From Actinomycetota bacterium (GTDB taxonomy: Bacteria > Actinomycetota > Actinomycetes > Nanopelagicales > Nanopelagicaceae), in the NCBI GenBank assembly GCA_947490605.1, contig CANLHE010000027.1:1-8095 (forward strand): a stretch of DNA of 8,095 nt, written 5' to 3'. Position numbers and translations under genes: made by a program. The number at the start of each line of letters is the position of its first letter. The first letter of the stretch is position 1. Positions 1 to 6,857 of this stretch are shown here, one piece after another. A model generated the notes under the pieces. That model had not been told where the DNA came from and ran no database searches. It worked only from the letters and a program-made list of their open reading frames with translations.

Positions 1-926
1 AAGCCAAGGAGCGGATGGTTGGTTTAGTTGCCAATCTGATTGAGGCATACCGGGTTGATATCAAAGCTCTTACCTGGATGAGTGATGAGACTAAAGAAAA
101 AGCATTTATTAAATTAGATAAATTCACGCCAAAGATTGGCTATCCAGATAAGTGGCGGGATTACTCAAAACTAACAATCACTCCAGGTGATCTAATTGGC
201 AACCTTGCCCAGATCTCTCAGTACTCCCAAGATTATGAATACGCCAAGATTGGCAAACCAGTTGATAAATCTGAGTGGTATATGACTCCGCAAACTGTTA
301 ATGCTTACTACAACCCCGGCATGAATGAGATTGTCTTTCCAGCCGCTATTTTGCAACCACCATTTTTTGATGTGTTAGCAGATGATGATGCGGCCAACTA
401 TGGCGGCATTGGTGCGGTAATCGGACATGAGATTGGCCATGGCTTTGATGATCAGGGCTCTAAATATGATGGTGATGGCAACCTTGTTAATTGGTGGAGT
501 GATAAAGATCGAGCAGAGTTTGAGAAGCGAACTAAGAAACTAATTGAGCAGTATGACCAACTCTCCCCATCTGCTGCCCCTGAGGTTAAGGTCAATGGCG
601 CGCTAACAATTGGTGAAAATATTGGCGACCTAGGCGGATTAACTATTGCCTATAAAGCTTATGAGATTTCACTTAATGGAAAGCAGCCACCTGAAATTGA
701 TGGTTACAGCGGTGCCCAAAGATTCTTTATGGGCTGGGCTCAATCCTGGCGGGGTAAGTATCGGCCGGAAGAGGTTAAGCGGCGGATTGCCACAGATCCT
801 CACTCCCCCGATGAGTTTAGGTGCAATCAAATAGTTGCAAATTTAACTGAGTTTTATGATGCCTTTGCAGTTAAGCAAAGTGATAAACACTTTATGCCAG
901 AGGGGCAGCGCGTTCGAATCTGGTAA
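1..926 (+). CDS. M13 family zinc metallopeptidase (neprilysin/PepO-like), C-terminal part
   Basis: This is the C-terminal half of a zinc endopeptidase that cleaves small peptides. The reading frame is open from base 3 with no start in the window, so the gene begins upstream. The in-frame ATG at 15 is most likely an internal methionine. About 307 residues are visible, against roughly 650-700 for the family. Numbering from that ATG: NAYYNPG (96-102) is the substrate-binding NAxY motif; HEIGH (138-142, bases 426-440) supplies two zinc-ligand histidines and the catalytic Glu; ENIGD (201-205) supplies the third zinc ligand; HSPDEFR (263-269) carries the histidine that stabilises the transition state. 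The protein ends in VRIW, matching the conserved family C-terminus, so this end is intact. The absent N-terminus prevents deciding whether it is secreted or cytosolic. Its stop codon directly abuts that of the convergent dppF-like gene. Family assignment is firm; the substrate is unknown. Confidence 0.95.
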   Translation, partial: AKERMVGLVANLIEAYRVDIKALTWMSDETKEKAFIKLDKFTPKIGYPDKWRDYSKLTITPGDLIGNLAQISQYSQDYEYAKIGKPVDKSEWYMTPQTVNAYYNPGMNEIVFPAAILQPPFFDVLADDDAANYGGIGAVIGHEIGHGFDDQGSKYDGDGNLVNWWSDKDRAEFEKRTKKLIEQYDQLSPSAAPEVKVNGALTIGENIGDLGGLTIAYKAYEISLNGKQPPEIDGYSGAQRFFMGWAQSWRGKYRPEEVKRRIATDPHSPDEFRCNQIVANLTEFYDAFAVKQSDKHFMPEGQRVRIW

Positions 927-1895
927 TTACTCTGGAAAGTGGCAGGCAACAGATGATTTGCCCACTTGAAGGAGTGCCGGTGGCGTAGTTGCACATATCT
1001 CTTGAGCTTTCCAGCATCTAGTTCTAAACCGGCAACCAGATGGTGGATTAATTGGATTTGGTACATCCCCTGTTAAGCGGATTCGCTCTCTTGCTCCTAC
1101 TGCATCTGGATCAGCCTCAGGAACAGCTGATAACAAAGCTTTTGTGTAAGGGTGCTTTGGGTTTGAATAAAGTGAATCACGGTCTGCAATCTCAACAATA
1201 TTTCCTAAATACATCACAGCAACACGTTGGGCAAAGTGTCTAACAACTGCAAGATCATGGGCAATGAAGATAAATGTCAGGCCAAAATCTTTCTGCAGAT
1301 CTTTCATCAGGTTAATAATTTGGGCTTGGATTGAAACATCTAGGGCTGAAACCGGCTCATCAGCCACGATCACCTTTGGCCTAAGGGCCAAGGCACGAGC
1401 AATACCAATACGTTGGCGCTGACCACCTGAGAACTCATGTGGGTAGCGGTTGTAGTGCTCTGGATTTAAGCCAACAATTTCTAGTAGCTCTTGTACTCGC
1501 TTTTTAACGCCACCTTCTGGAGTTACCTTGCTGATTTTAAATGGCGTGCCGACGATTGTACCGACGGTATGGCGCGGATTTAATGATGAGTATGGATCTT
1601 GGAAAATCATTTGTAATTGGGTACGAATTGGCCGCAAATCATTATTTGAAAGGTGAGTTATATCTTGACCCTCAAACTCAATCTTTCCACTAGTAGGTTC
1701 AAGCAGACGAGTAATTAACCTGCCGGTAGTTGATTTTCCGCAACCAGATTCGCCTACTAAGCCAAGTGCTTCACCTTGGGCCAACTCAAATGAGACGCCA
1801 TCGACAGCTTGAATTACATCAGCTTTGCTGAATAAACCTTGCTTATTTCCTGCAAAGTGTTTGGTTAAACCGGTAACTTTTAAAATGGTACTCAT
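927..1895 (-). CDS. dppF: Peptide-type ABC transporter ATPase, DppF/OppF-like
   Basis: This 322-residue cytoplasmic ATPase hydrolyses ATP to drive import and pairs with the DppD-like subunit. Visible motifs are Walker A GESGCGKS (48-55), Q-loop Q99 in [12 protein letters not shown], signature FSGGQ (155-159), Walker B VIVADEP (175-181) with catalytic Glu180, SALD D-loop and switch His213. The oligopeptide-transporter C-terminal domain follows at about 232-322, beginning near [11 protein letters not shown]. Four cysteines (288, 294, 301, 318) match the positions that bind a 4Fe-4S cluster in Dpp/Opp ATPases; the cluster itself is inferred. The start is set by the 4-bp ATGA overlap with dppD and a good Shine-Dalgarno AGGTGG at 1906-1911, ten bases upstream. 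It is the last gene of the operon, with no intrinsic terminator visible between its stop and the convergent peptidase. Actual substrate (dipeptide, oligopeptide or other) cannot be told from the ATPase. Confidence 0.95.
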   Translation of the reverse strand: MSTILKVTGLTKHFAGNKQGLFSKADVIQAVDGVSFELAQGEALGLVGESGCGKSTTGRLITRLLEPTSGKIEFEGQDITHLSNNDLRPIRTQLQMIFQDPYSSLNPRHTVGTIVGTPFKISKVTPEGGVKKRVQELLEIVGLNPEHYNRYPHEFSGGQRQRIGIARALALRPKVIVADEPVSALDVSIQAQIINLMKDLQKDFGLTFIFIAHDLAVVRHFAQRVAVMYLGNIVEIADRDSLYSNPKHPYTKALLSAVPEADPDAVGARERIRLTGDVPNPINPPSGCRFRTRCWKAQEICATTPPALLQVGKSSVACHFPE

Positions 1896-2917
1896 AATTT
1901 AGGCACCACCTGATTTTTAAATATATCTTCGCGGTTTTTAACATCTAAATGACAGCGCACTAAATGGTGGGCTGCATTTGCGACCGGTAGTAAATCTGGA
2001 ATCGTGGCTGAACAAGCAGCACCTACCGTGCTCACATAACTACATCTTGGGTGAAATGCACATCCAGATGGAACTGAGATTAATGAAGGTGGCATTCCTG
2101 GAATTGCCGATAACTTCTTCTCTGGATCTCCAGTTAAACGTGGAATTGAAGTTAACAGTCCCCAGGCATATGGATGCTGTGGGTTTTTAAGTACATCTCT
2201 GACATTTCCGTATTCCACTGCTTTACCGGCATACATCAATAAAACATCATCGGCGGTTTCAGCAACCACACCAAGATCATGGGTAATTAAAATAATTGAG
2301 GTACCAAACTCTTTTTGTAAATCCTGTAGAAGTTCCAGGATTTGCGCCTGCACCGTTACATCAAGTGCGGTGGTTGGTTCATCGGCGATTAATAATGTTG
2401 GATCACAAGATAGTGACATTGCAATCATCGCACGTTGTCTCATGCCACCAGAGAATTGGTGCGGATAATCATCTGCTCGCTTTTGTGGCTCGGGTATACC
2501 AACTCGATCTAACATTTCGATGGCGTGCTTTTTAGCCTCTGCCTTTGAAACCTTATGATGAACTTGATAAGCCTCAGCGATTTGATCCCCCACTGTGTAA
2601 TAAGGATGTAAGGCTGCTAGTGCATCTTGGAAAATCATCGCCATCTTCTTGCCGCGAAGCTTTCGAATATCTTTTTCAGCTAATTGATTGATTTCTTGTC
2701 CGTCTAGCCAAATCTCACCAGTTACATCCGCCTTGCTTCCTTTGTGCAGTCCCATAATGGCAAGGCTGGTTACAGATTTTCCTGAGCCAGACTCACCAAC
2801 TATTCCTAACGTTTTACCCCGCTCAACTGAAAAAGATAGGTTGTCTACTGCATGCACAACACCATCTTCAGTGTTGAATTTTACGGAAAGATTTTTAACA
2901 TCTAAAAACTTACTCAT
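1892..2917 (-). CDS. dppD: Peptide-type ABC transporter ATPase, DppD/OppD-like
   Basis: This 341-residue ATPase is the partner of the DppF-like subunit at the cytoplasmic face of the permease. Motifs: Walker A GESGSGKS (41-48), Q-loop Gln97, signature FSGGMRQR (155-162), Walker B LLIADEP (175-181) with Glu180, TALD D-loop and His213. The segment after the Q-loop reads QDALAALHPYYTVG instead of the common QDPMTSLNP; from memory this is a frequent actinobacterial form. The C-terminal oligopeptide-transporter domain (about 243-325) contains Cys286, Cys292, Cys302 and Cys322, the pattern that holds a 4Fe-4S cluster in characterised Dpp/Opp ATPases. A polar tail of about 17 residues follows the last cysteine. 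The start ATG overlaps the dppB stop by 4 bp (ATGA), implying translational coupling; only a weak AGG is present upstream of it. The same 4-bp overlap links it to dppF. Confidence 0.95.
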   Translation of the reverse strand: MSKFLDVKNLSVKFNTEDGVVHAVDNLSFSVERGKTLGIVGESGSGKSVTSLAIMGLHKGSKADVTGEIWLDGQEINQLAEKDIRKLRGKKMAMIFQDALAALHPYYTVGDQIAEAYQVHHKVSKAEAKKHAIEMLDRVGIPEPQKRADDYPHQFSGGMRQRAMIAMSLSCDPTLLIADEPTTALDVTVQAQILELLQDLQKEFGTSIILITHDLGVVAETADDVLLMYAGKAVEYGNVRDVLKNPQHPYAWGLLTSIPRLTGDPEKKLSAIPGMPPSLISVPSGCAFHPRCSYVSTVGAACSATIPDLLPVANAAHHLVRCHLDVKNREDIFKNQVVPKL

Positions 2918-3906
2918 TTAAGCCTGACCTTGGGGTCAAGGAATGAGTAAATAATATCTACGATCATATTTGCCGTAATGATAAATATCGCCGCCAATAA
3001 AACTGTGCCGGTAATAACTGGCATATCCACATTTGCAACCGCCTCAGTTGCCAGCTTTCCAAGTCCTGGAATATTAAATACATACTCGGTGATTACTGCG
3101 CCACCTAACAGCGCTCCTAGATCTAAGCCAAAGACGGTAACAATTGGCGTAATTGCAGAACGCAGCACATGTTTAAAGTTAATTCGGCGAGCAGATAATC
3201 CTTTTGCGCGTGCGGTACGGATGTAATCCTCACTCATTACTTCGATCATGCCAGATCGAGTTAGTCGTGAATAAATAGCAGAGAGTAAAAATGCCAATGT
3301 GACCCAAGGCAGAACCATCATCTTGGCCCATTCGAGTGGCATTTCAAATGGTGAGATATATCCCGGCATGGGAAGCCATTCGAGTTTATTGACAAAGATA
3401 AATTGCAAAATTAGGCCTACGAAATATATTTGAAGCGAAGCACCAGCCAATGCAAATGCTTGTGAGCCACGATCAATTAGGGTGCCACGTTTTAATGCCG
3501 AGAGAACTCCGCCAGATAAGCCAACTAACAACCAGAGCACAGATGCACCAACTGCAATCGAGAGTGTGGCCGGGAGTCGATCTTTAATTAATGATGTAAC
3601 TGGAAGATCAGTTTGGTATGAGTAACCAAGGCAAGGTGCTCCGCACTCTAATTGCACTTCAGTTCCTGCGTTATAGGTTCTGCCAACAAAGACACCTTTA
3701 ACAAATCGGCCGTATTGAGTTGCCAGCGGTTGATCAATCTCCATCGCTTTACGAATGCGTTCCATTAATTCTGGTGTACAAGCCTTGCCGCAAGCAAGAC
3801 GTGCTGGATCTGCGGGCAAGACATAAAAAATACTAAAAACTACAGCTGAAACAATGAATAAAACTAAAACTCCACTGGTAATTCGACGGGCGATATAACT
3901 AAGCAT
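2914..3906 (-). CDS. dppB: Peptide-type ABC transporter permease, DppB/OppB-like
   Basis: This 330-residue inner permease subunit forms the transport channel with DppC. Hydrophobic segments lie at about 9-30, 113-136, 150-172, 195-213, 253-273 and 298-320, giving the usual six-helix topology. The EAA loop that docks with the ATPases is at about 226-245 (EDYIRTARAKGLSARRI). The first extracytoplasmic loop (about 31-112) holds two CxxxC motifs, Cys39/Cys43 and Cys88/Cys92, absent from the classical E. coli-type protein as I remember it but familiar from actinobacterial homologues. The start is supported by a perfect AGGAGG at 3913-3918, six bases upstream. It follows the binding-protein gene after a 69-bp gap containing a terminator-like hairpin, so its expression probably depends on readthrough or on processing. 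It overlaps dppD by 4 bp. Family assignment is firm; the transported ligand is inferred only from the system type. Confidence 0.95.
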   Translation of the reverse strand: MLSYIARRITSGVLVLFIVSAVVFSIFYVLPADPARLACGKACTPELMERIRKAMEIDQPLATQYGRFVKGVFVGRTYNAGTEVQLECGAPCLGYSYQTDLPVTSLIKDRLPATLSIAVGASVLWLLVGLSGGVLSALKRGTLIDRGSQAFALAGASLQIYFVGLILQFIFVNKLEWLPMPGYISPFEMPLEWAKMMVLPWVTLAFLLSAIYSRLTRSGMIEVMSEDYIRTARAKGLSARRINFKHVLRSAITPIVTVFGLDLGALLGGAVITEYVFNIPGLGKLATEAVANVDMPVITGTVLLAAIFIITANMIVDIIYSFLDPKVRLK

Positions 3907-3912
3907 TTGGCG

Positions 3913-3918
3913 CCTCCT
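3913..3918 (-). promoter_or_regulatory. Strong Shine-Dalgarno of dppB
   Basis: The minus strand reads AGGAGG six bases before the dppB ATG. It is the only full consensus site in the operon. It sits just downstream of the terminator-like hairpin, so transcripts that read through can be translated efficiently without coupling to the upstream gene. Confidence 0.8.
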
Positions 3919-3927
3919 GTCGAATTG

Positions 3928-3960
3928 AAAAACTTAGGTGGCAGTTTCCTGCCACCTAAG
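3928..3960 (-). terminator. Intrinsic terminator/attenuator between the binding-protein gene and dppB
   Basis: On the minus strand CTTAGGTGGCAG, loop GAAA, CTGCCACCTAAG form a perfect 12-bp stem with a GNRA-type tetraloop. TTTTT follows immediately. The structure starts about 15 bases after the binding-protein stop codon. This is a textbook Rho-independent terminator, but dppB, dppD and dppF lie downstream on the same strand with no visible promoter between. It is therefore best read as a partial terminator or a 3'-end stabilising hairpin that lowers expression of the downstream genes. Structure is seen directly; the leaky function is inferred. Confidence 0.88.
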
Positions 3961-3975
3961 CCTCTTACTTATTTA

Positions 3976-5697
3976 TTACTTCTTGATGTAAGCAGATGCT
4001 GGACTGGTTGTGCCATATCCACCGTCTGCTTGGATGCCGCCGACCTTTGAACCGTAGATTGCGTTAGCAATCTGCATGTATACAGGTACAACGGTAGCTA
4101 GATCTTGAATCGTTTTCTGCTCGATATCGCCAAGGGCTTTATCGGACTTCTTCACATCAGTCATTGAATCTGTTGCTTCAAATAGTTTTTGAATTGCAGA
4201 ATCATTTTGACGTGAGTAGTTGCTCTTAGCATCTGTCTTAGTCATTGTGCGACCATCTAGAAGAGCTAAAACAATTCCAGTTGCTGCTGCCCAGTCATAA
4301 CCCCATGAACCTTGGATTACATCTGGCTCGCCAGCACCACGTACAGCAATAGCTGTGTAGTAAGAAGCTACTGGATACTCTTTAAGAGTTACCTTAAAGC
4401 CTGCGGCCTCTAGTGCTGCACCAACTGCTGATGCACGTGCCTTTTCAGTTCCCTTATCGCGGAATGCCACAGTTAAATCAGTCTTCTTAACTGTTGCCTT
4501 TGATAGGAAATCCTTAGCGGCAGCTACCTGTGCTTCTGGCTTCTTTGCAGTATCGCGGCCACAAATATCAAACTTGCGGTATGCGTTGCTTAGTGATGAT
4601 GGAATCATTGAGTTAGATGGTGATCCAACGTTTGATCCACCAGCAGCCAAAATCACTGTGTTGTAATCAATTGCACACTGAATTGCTTTACGAACATTTA
4701 CATCCGTAACTGTGTCCATATTGATTAGGTAGTGACGTGAGTATGGAGACTGGTATTGCAGGAAGCGGCTCTTGTATTTAGCTACGCCTACAACCTTGCT
4801 CAGACCAGCTACAAGCTCTGTATCTAATGACATTGCAGTCTTGTATAGACCGGAATCACTAATCAGACCATTTTCAATAACTGCCTGATCAGCACCAAAC
4901 TTCAACACAATCTTGTCTGGGTAGTTCCAACGAGTTGGATCTGTTTTTGGGTCCCATTGAGCGTTACGGATCAGTGTTAGATCCTTACCGCGATTGTATG
5001 TCTGGATCTTGTAAGGTCCAGATGAGAATGGCTTGTTGTCGTAGTTTACGCCAGTGTCTTTTGACTTCTTAATTGGTGCGAATGAACCATAAGCAACAAT
5101 TGATTGGAAGTATGGAACTGGTTGTGACAGTTTGTAAGTAATTGAATCACCTTTTGGTGAACAAGTGATTGATGGTAGATCAGCTGATGGCTGAATGTAT
5201 GGACCCTTGTAGTTGCCAGGATTCTGTAAGAAATCCTTAGCGTATGTGGTTCCACCCTTAAGTACATCATCTGCGTATGAACGCATTGTTCCGTACTTAA
5301 TATCAGCGCAAGTGATTGTGCTGCCATCTTCCCACTTCACATTTGGGCGAAGTTTGAAAGTCCAAACTGTTGCATTCTCAGATGCAGTACCCATATCGGC
5401 TGCTAAATCTGGAAGAAGCTCAGTCTTACCTTCAAATGTGCGGTAGTTAAGTAACGCACGGGTAAAGAAACGGTAGAAATCTAGTGCTCCACCAACATAG
5501 TTACGAGCTGGATCTAAGTGCTCGAAATCTGCTTGGTTGAAGATGTTTAGAGTTCCACCCTTGGTTGCACCTTTAATTGCTGGAGCTGGTCCAGCATATG
5601 AGGTTGCAGCCGAAGCTGAAGGAACAGCAACTACAACACCTGCACATAGTGCAAACGCAGCAATAACTGAACCAGTCTTACGACCTAGTTTCATCAT
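3976..5697 (-). CDS. ABC transporter substrate-binding protein, family 5 (DppA/OppA-like), secreted
   Basis: This 573-residue extracytoplasmic protein captures the ligand for the importer. Residues 1-30 form a signal peptide: basic start with Lys3, Arg6 and Lys7, hydrophobic core about 10-25, then PSASA before Ala31, a signal peptidase I type site. Cys18 lies inside the core and is preceded by Leu, so it does not make a normal lipobox. The mature part has the family 5 pattern: KGGTLNIF (46-53), VWTFKLRPNVKWEDG (111-125), SSGPYKI (225-231) and WGYDW (465-469). Asp468 may correspond to the aspartate that binds the peptide amino terminus in DppA/OppA; this is a tentative alignment. Four cysteines (130, 179, 341, 379) could form disulfides. 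The start has AGGA seven bases upstream; the second codon is also ATG. All 20 arginines use CGT or CGC, suggesting high expression. It lies between the dppC and dppB genes, flanked by hairpins. The ligand is probably a peptide but could be another family 5 substrate. Confidence 0.93.
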   Translation of the reverse strand: MMKLGRKTGSVIAAFALCAGVVVAVPSASAATSYAGPAPAIKGATKGGTLNIFNQADFEHLDPARNYVGGALDFYRFFTRALLNYRTFEGKTELLPDLAADMGTASENATVWTFKLRPNVKWEDGSTITCADIKYGTMRSYADDVLKGGTTYAKDFLQNPGNYKGPYIQPSADLPSITCSPKGDSITYKLSQPVPYFQSIVAYGSFAPIKKSKDTGVNYDNKPFSSGPYKIQTYNRGKDLTLIRNAQWDPKTDPTRWNYPDKIVLKFGADQAVIENGLISDSGLYKTAMSLDTELVAGLSKVVGVAKYKSRFLQYQSPYSRHYLINMDTVTDVNVRKAIQCAIDYNTVILAAGGSNVGSPSNSMIPSSLSNAYRKFDICGRDTAKKPEAQVAAAKDFLSKATVKKTDLTVAFRDKGTEKARASAVGAALEAAGFKVTLKEYPVASYYTAIAVRGAGEPDVIQGSWGYDWAAATGIVLALLDGRTMTKTDAKSNYSRQNDSAIQKLFEATDSMTDVKKSDKALGDIEQKTIQDLATVVPVYMQIANAIYGSKVGGIQADGGYGTTSPASAYIKK

Positions 5698-5731
5698 CTA
5701 ACTTTCCTGCTTTCTTTTTCTCCTAGGGGTT

Positions 5732-5747
5732 GAGTCATTTCTGACTC
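5732..5747 (-). promoter_or_regulatory. Hairpin with GAAA tetraloop in the leader of the binding-protein gene
   Basis: On the minus strand GAGTCA, GAAA, TGACTC form a perfect 6-bp stem. It lies between the dppC stop and the binding-protein start. No T-run follows (the next bases are AACCCCTAGG), so it is not an intrinsic terminator. It may stabilise the 5' end of a processed binding-protein mRNA; this role is inferred. Confidence 0.55.
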
Positions 5748-5750
5748 GTG

Positions 5751-5775
5751 CCCGGTAATCGATCGAACTACCGGG
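5751..5775 (-). repeat. Inverted repeat overlapping the dppC stop codon
   Basis: CCCGGTA at 5751-5757 and TACCGGG at 5769-5775 are perfect 7-bp arms around an 11-base loop. The loop contains the palindrome TCGATCGA (5759-5766). The dppC stop codon (5768-5770) falls at the edge of one arm. With the next hairpin it makes a tandem pair upstream of the binding-protein gene. It could be an mRNA processing or stability element, or a DNA operator. No T-run follows. Confidence 0.55.
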
Positions 5776-6736
5776 AACTCTTTGGGTCTAGTGCATCGCG
5801 CACGCTATCTCCTAATAAATTAAAGGCCAAAACTAAAAAGAACAAAGCAAAACCTGGAATCGCTGTATACATCGGATCTACCTCATAAAAAGCAACAGAT
5901 GAGAGCAGCATTGCGCCCCAGTCAGACAGCGGCGCCATTACACCTGCACCTAAAAATGTTAAGGCAGCCTCGGCGGTAATCATGGTTGGAATATTTAAAG
6001 CTATTGTTACCAAAATCGGTGCCCATAGATTTGGCAGAATTTGGATAAAAATCAAGTGCAACTTTGAAGCACCAAGGGCTCGAGCGGCATCAACAAACTC
6101 ACGTTCACGAAGTGAAATAACTTGTCCGCGCACAATTCTGGCGATATATGGCCAGCCAAAGGTTGCCAGCACCATAATGATTACTGGTATTCGAGTGCCA
6201 TTTCCAGCCTCTAAACCTCGACCAATTAAAATATCTTCAAGCACTGGCGTGATTGCAAGTGCAAATAAAATTGATGGGAATGCTAAAACAATCTCCATTA
6301 GTCTAGAAAGAAATTGATCAATCTTTCCACCAAAAAATCCAGAAACTAAACCAATTACAACACCAATTACGGTGGCAACAAAGGTTGCAGCGAGTGCTAT
6401 TGAAAGTGAAGTTCTAGCTCCATATACAAATCGCAAGAAAAGATCGCGGCCAGTTTGAGGTTCAACGCCAAACCAATGATCACCACTTACTCCACCAAAT
6501 CTTCCAATCGGCAGAGCACCCATAGCTGAATCTAAAGTTTCGGGGTGAAAAGCATTTGGCGTATCTTTTGTTAGCCAGGCAAAGAGTGGTGCAAAGACAG
6601 AGATAAAAATAAATATAAAGACAACAGTTGCTGAGATCTTTGCGGTTCGATCTTTTTTTAACCGCTCCCATGCCATCTGAGACGGCGAGCGCCCCTCAAC
6701 CCGGATTGCATCCTCTGCAATAACCTGGGTACTCAT
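5768..6736 (-). CDS. dppC: Peptide-type ABC transporter permease, DppC/OppC-like
   Basis: This 322-residue membrane subunit pairs with DppB to form the import channel. An N-terminal cytoplasmic stretch and OppC-type N domain cover about 1-75, with the first membrane helix at about 33-56. The motif HWFGVEPQTGRDLFLRFVYGARTSLSIA, trimmed here to its keys HWFG (87-90), GRD (96-98) and YGAR (105-108), is typical of DppC. Further helices lie at about 110-134, 147-166, 183-203, 235-255 and 290-310. The EAA loop is at about 211-235 (EREFVDAARALG). It is the first gene of the operon, separated from tgt by a divergent 163-bp region. The chosen ATG has only a distant AAAGG 12 bases upstream. Met21 is an alternative start but would remove the conserved leader. 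Being first, and split from dppB by the binding-protein gene, is an unusual order for this family of operons. Confidence 0.95.
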   Translation of the reverse strand: MSTQVIAEDAIRVEGRSPSQMAWERLKKDRTAKISATVVFIFIFISVFAPLFAWLTKDTPNAFHPETLDSAMGALPIGRFGGVSGDHWFGVEPQTGRDLFLRFVYGARTSLSIALAATFVATVIGVVIGLVSGFFGGKIDQFLSRLMEIVLAFPSILFALAITPVLEDILIGRGLEAGNGTRIPVIIMVLATFGWPYIARIVRGQVISLREREFVDAARALGASKLHLIFIQILPNLWAPILVTIALNIPTMITAEAALTFLGAGVMAPLSDWGAMLLSSVAFYEVDPMYTAIPGFALFFLVLAFNLLGDSVRDALDPKSSR

Positions 6737-6760
6737 ATCTATTGGGGACCTTTCAATACA

Positions 6761-6788
6761 TAACTAGGCGGAGATGAACGGTAGCCAA
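6761..6788 (-). promoter_or_regulatory. Weak candidate promoter for the dpp operon
   Basis: On the minus strand TTGGCT (6783-6788), a 16-base spacer and TAGTTA (6761-6766) resemble sigma-70-type -35 and -10 elements. They lie about 25 bases upstream of the dppC start. The -10 match is poor. The position is sensible, but the call is a guess from sequence. Confidence 0.25.
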
Positions 6789-6793
6789 AGTGG

Positions 6794-6820
6794 GGGTAAA
6801 TGACTACCCGAGGTTTACCC
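6794..6820. repeat. Nested inverted repeat, candidate operator between dppC and tgt
   Basis: GGGTAAA (6794-6800) is mirrored by TTTACCC (6814-6820) with a 13-base spacer. The same left arm also pairs with TACCC at 6805-6809, giving GGGTAAATGACTACCC. Two alternative dyads therefore share one half-site, just upstream of the weak dpp promoter candidate. A regulator-binding site is plausible, but the regulator is unknown. Confidence 0.45.
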
Positions 6821-6857
6821 ATCCACGCTTAGCCCTGGTACCAAAACCGTTATTTCA

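Noticed and set aside
912..920. GTTCGAATC, identical to a tRNA T-loop consensus, a possible tRNA fragment or phage attachment site
   Set aside because: It encodes part of the conserved VRIW end of the M13 peptidase, and no anticodon arm, acceptor stem or integrase is nearby. Coincidence is more likely.
897..923. CCAGA...TCTGG inverted repeat as a terminator for the M13 gene
   Set aside because: Only five pairs with a 17-base loop and no following T-run; too weak to call.
1052..1243. Short plus-strand frame that could be an antisense gene near the convergent junction
   Set aside because: It is inside the conserved DppF coding region with no ribosome-binding site and no family features.
5982..6317. 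111-residue plus-strand reading frame
   Set aside because: It is antisense to the conserved DppC core, has no recognisable domain and no convincing start signal.
927..6736. A novel defence or mobile system hidden in the transporter block
   Set aside because: All five genes match one ordinary peptide-type ABC importer with intact motifs; no integrase, transposase, toxin or repeat array is present.
6836..6843. TGGTACCA palindrome as an operator
   Set aside because: An 8-bp palindrome without extended flanking symmetry is expected by chance and has no supporting context.
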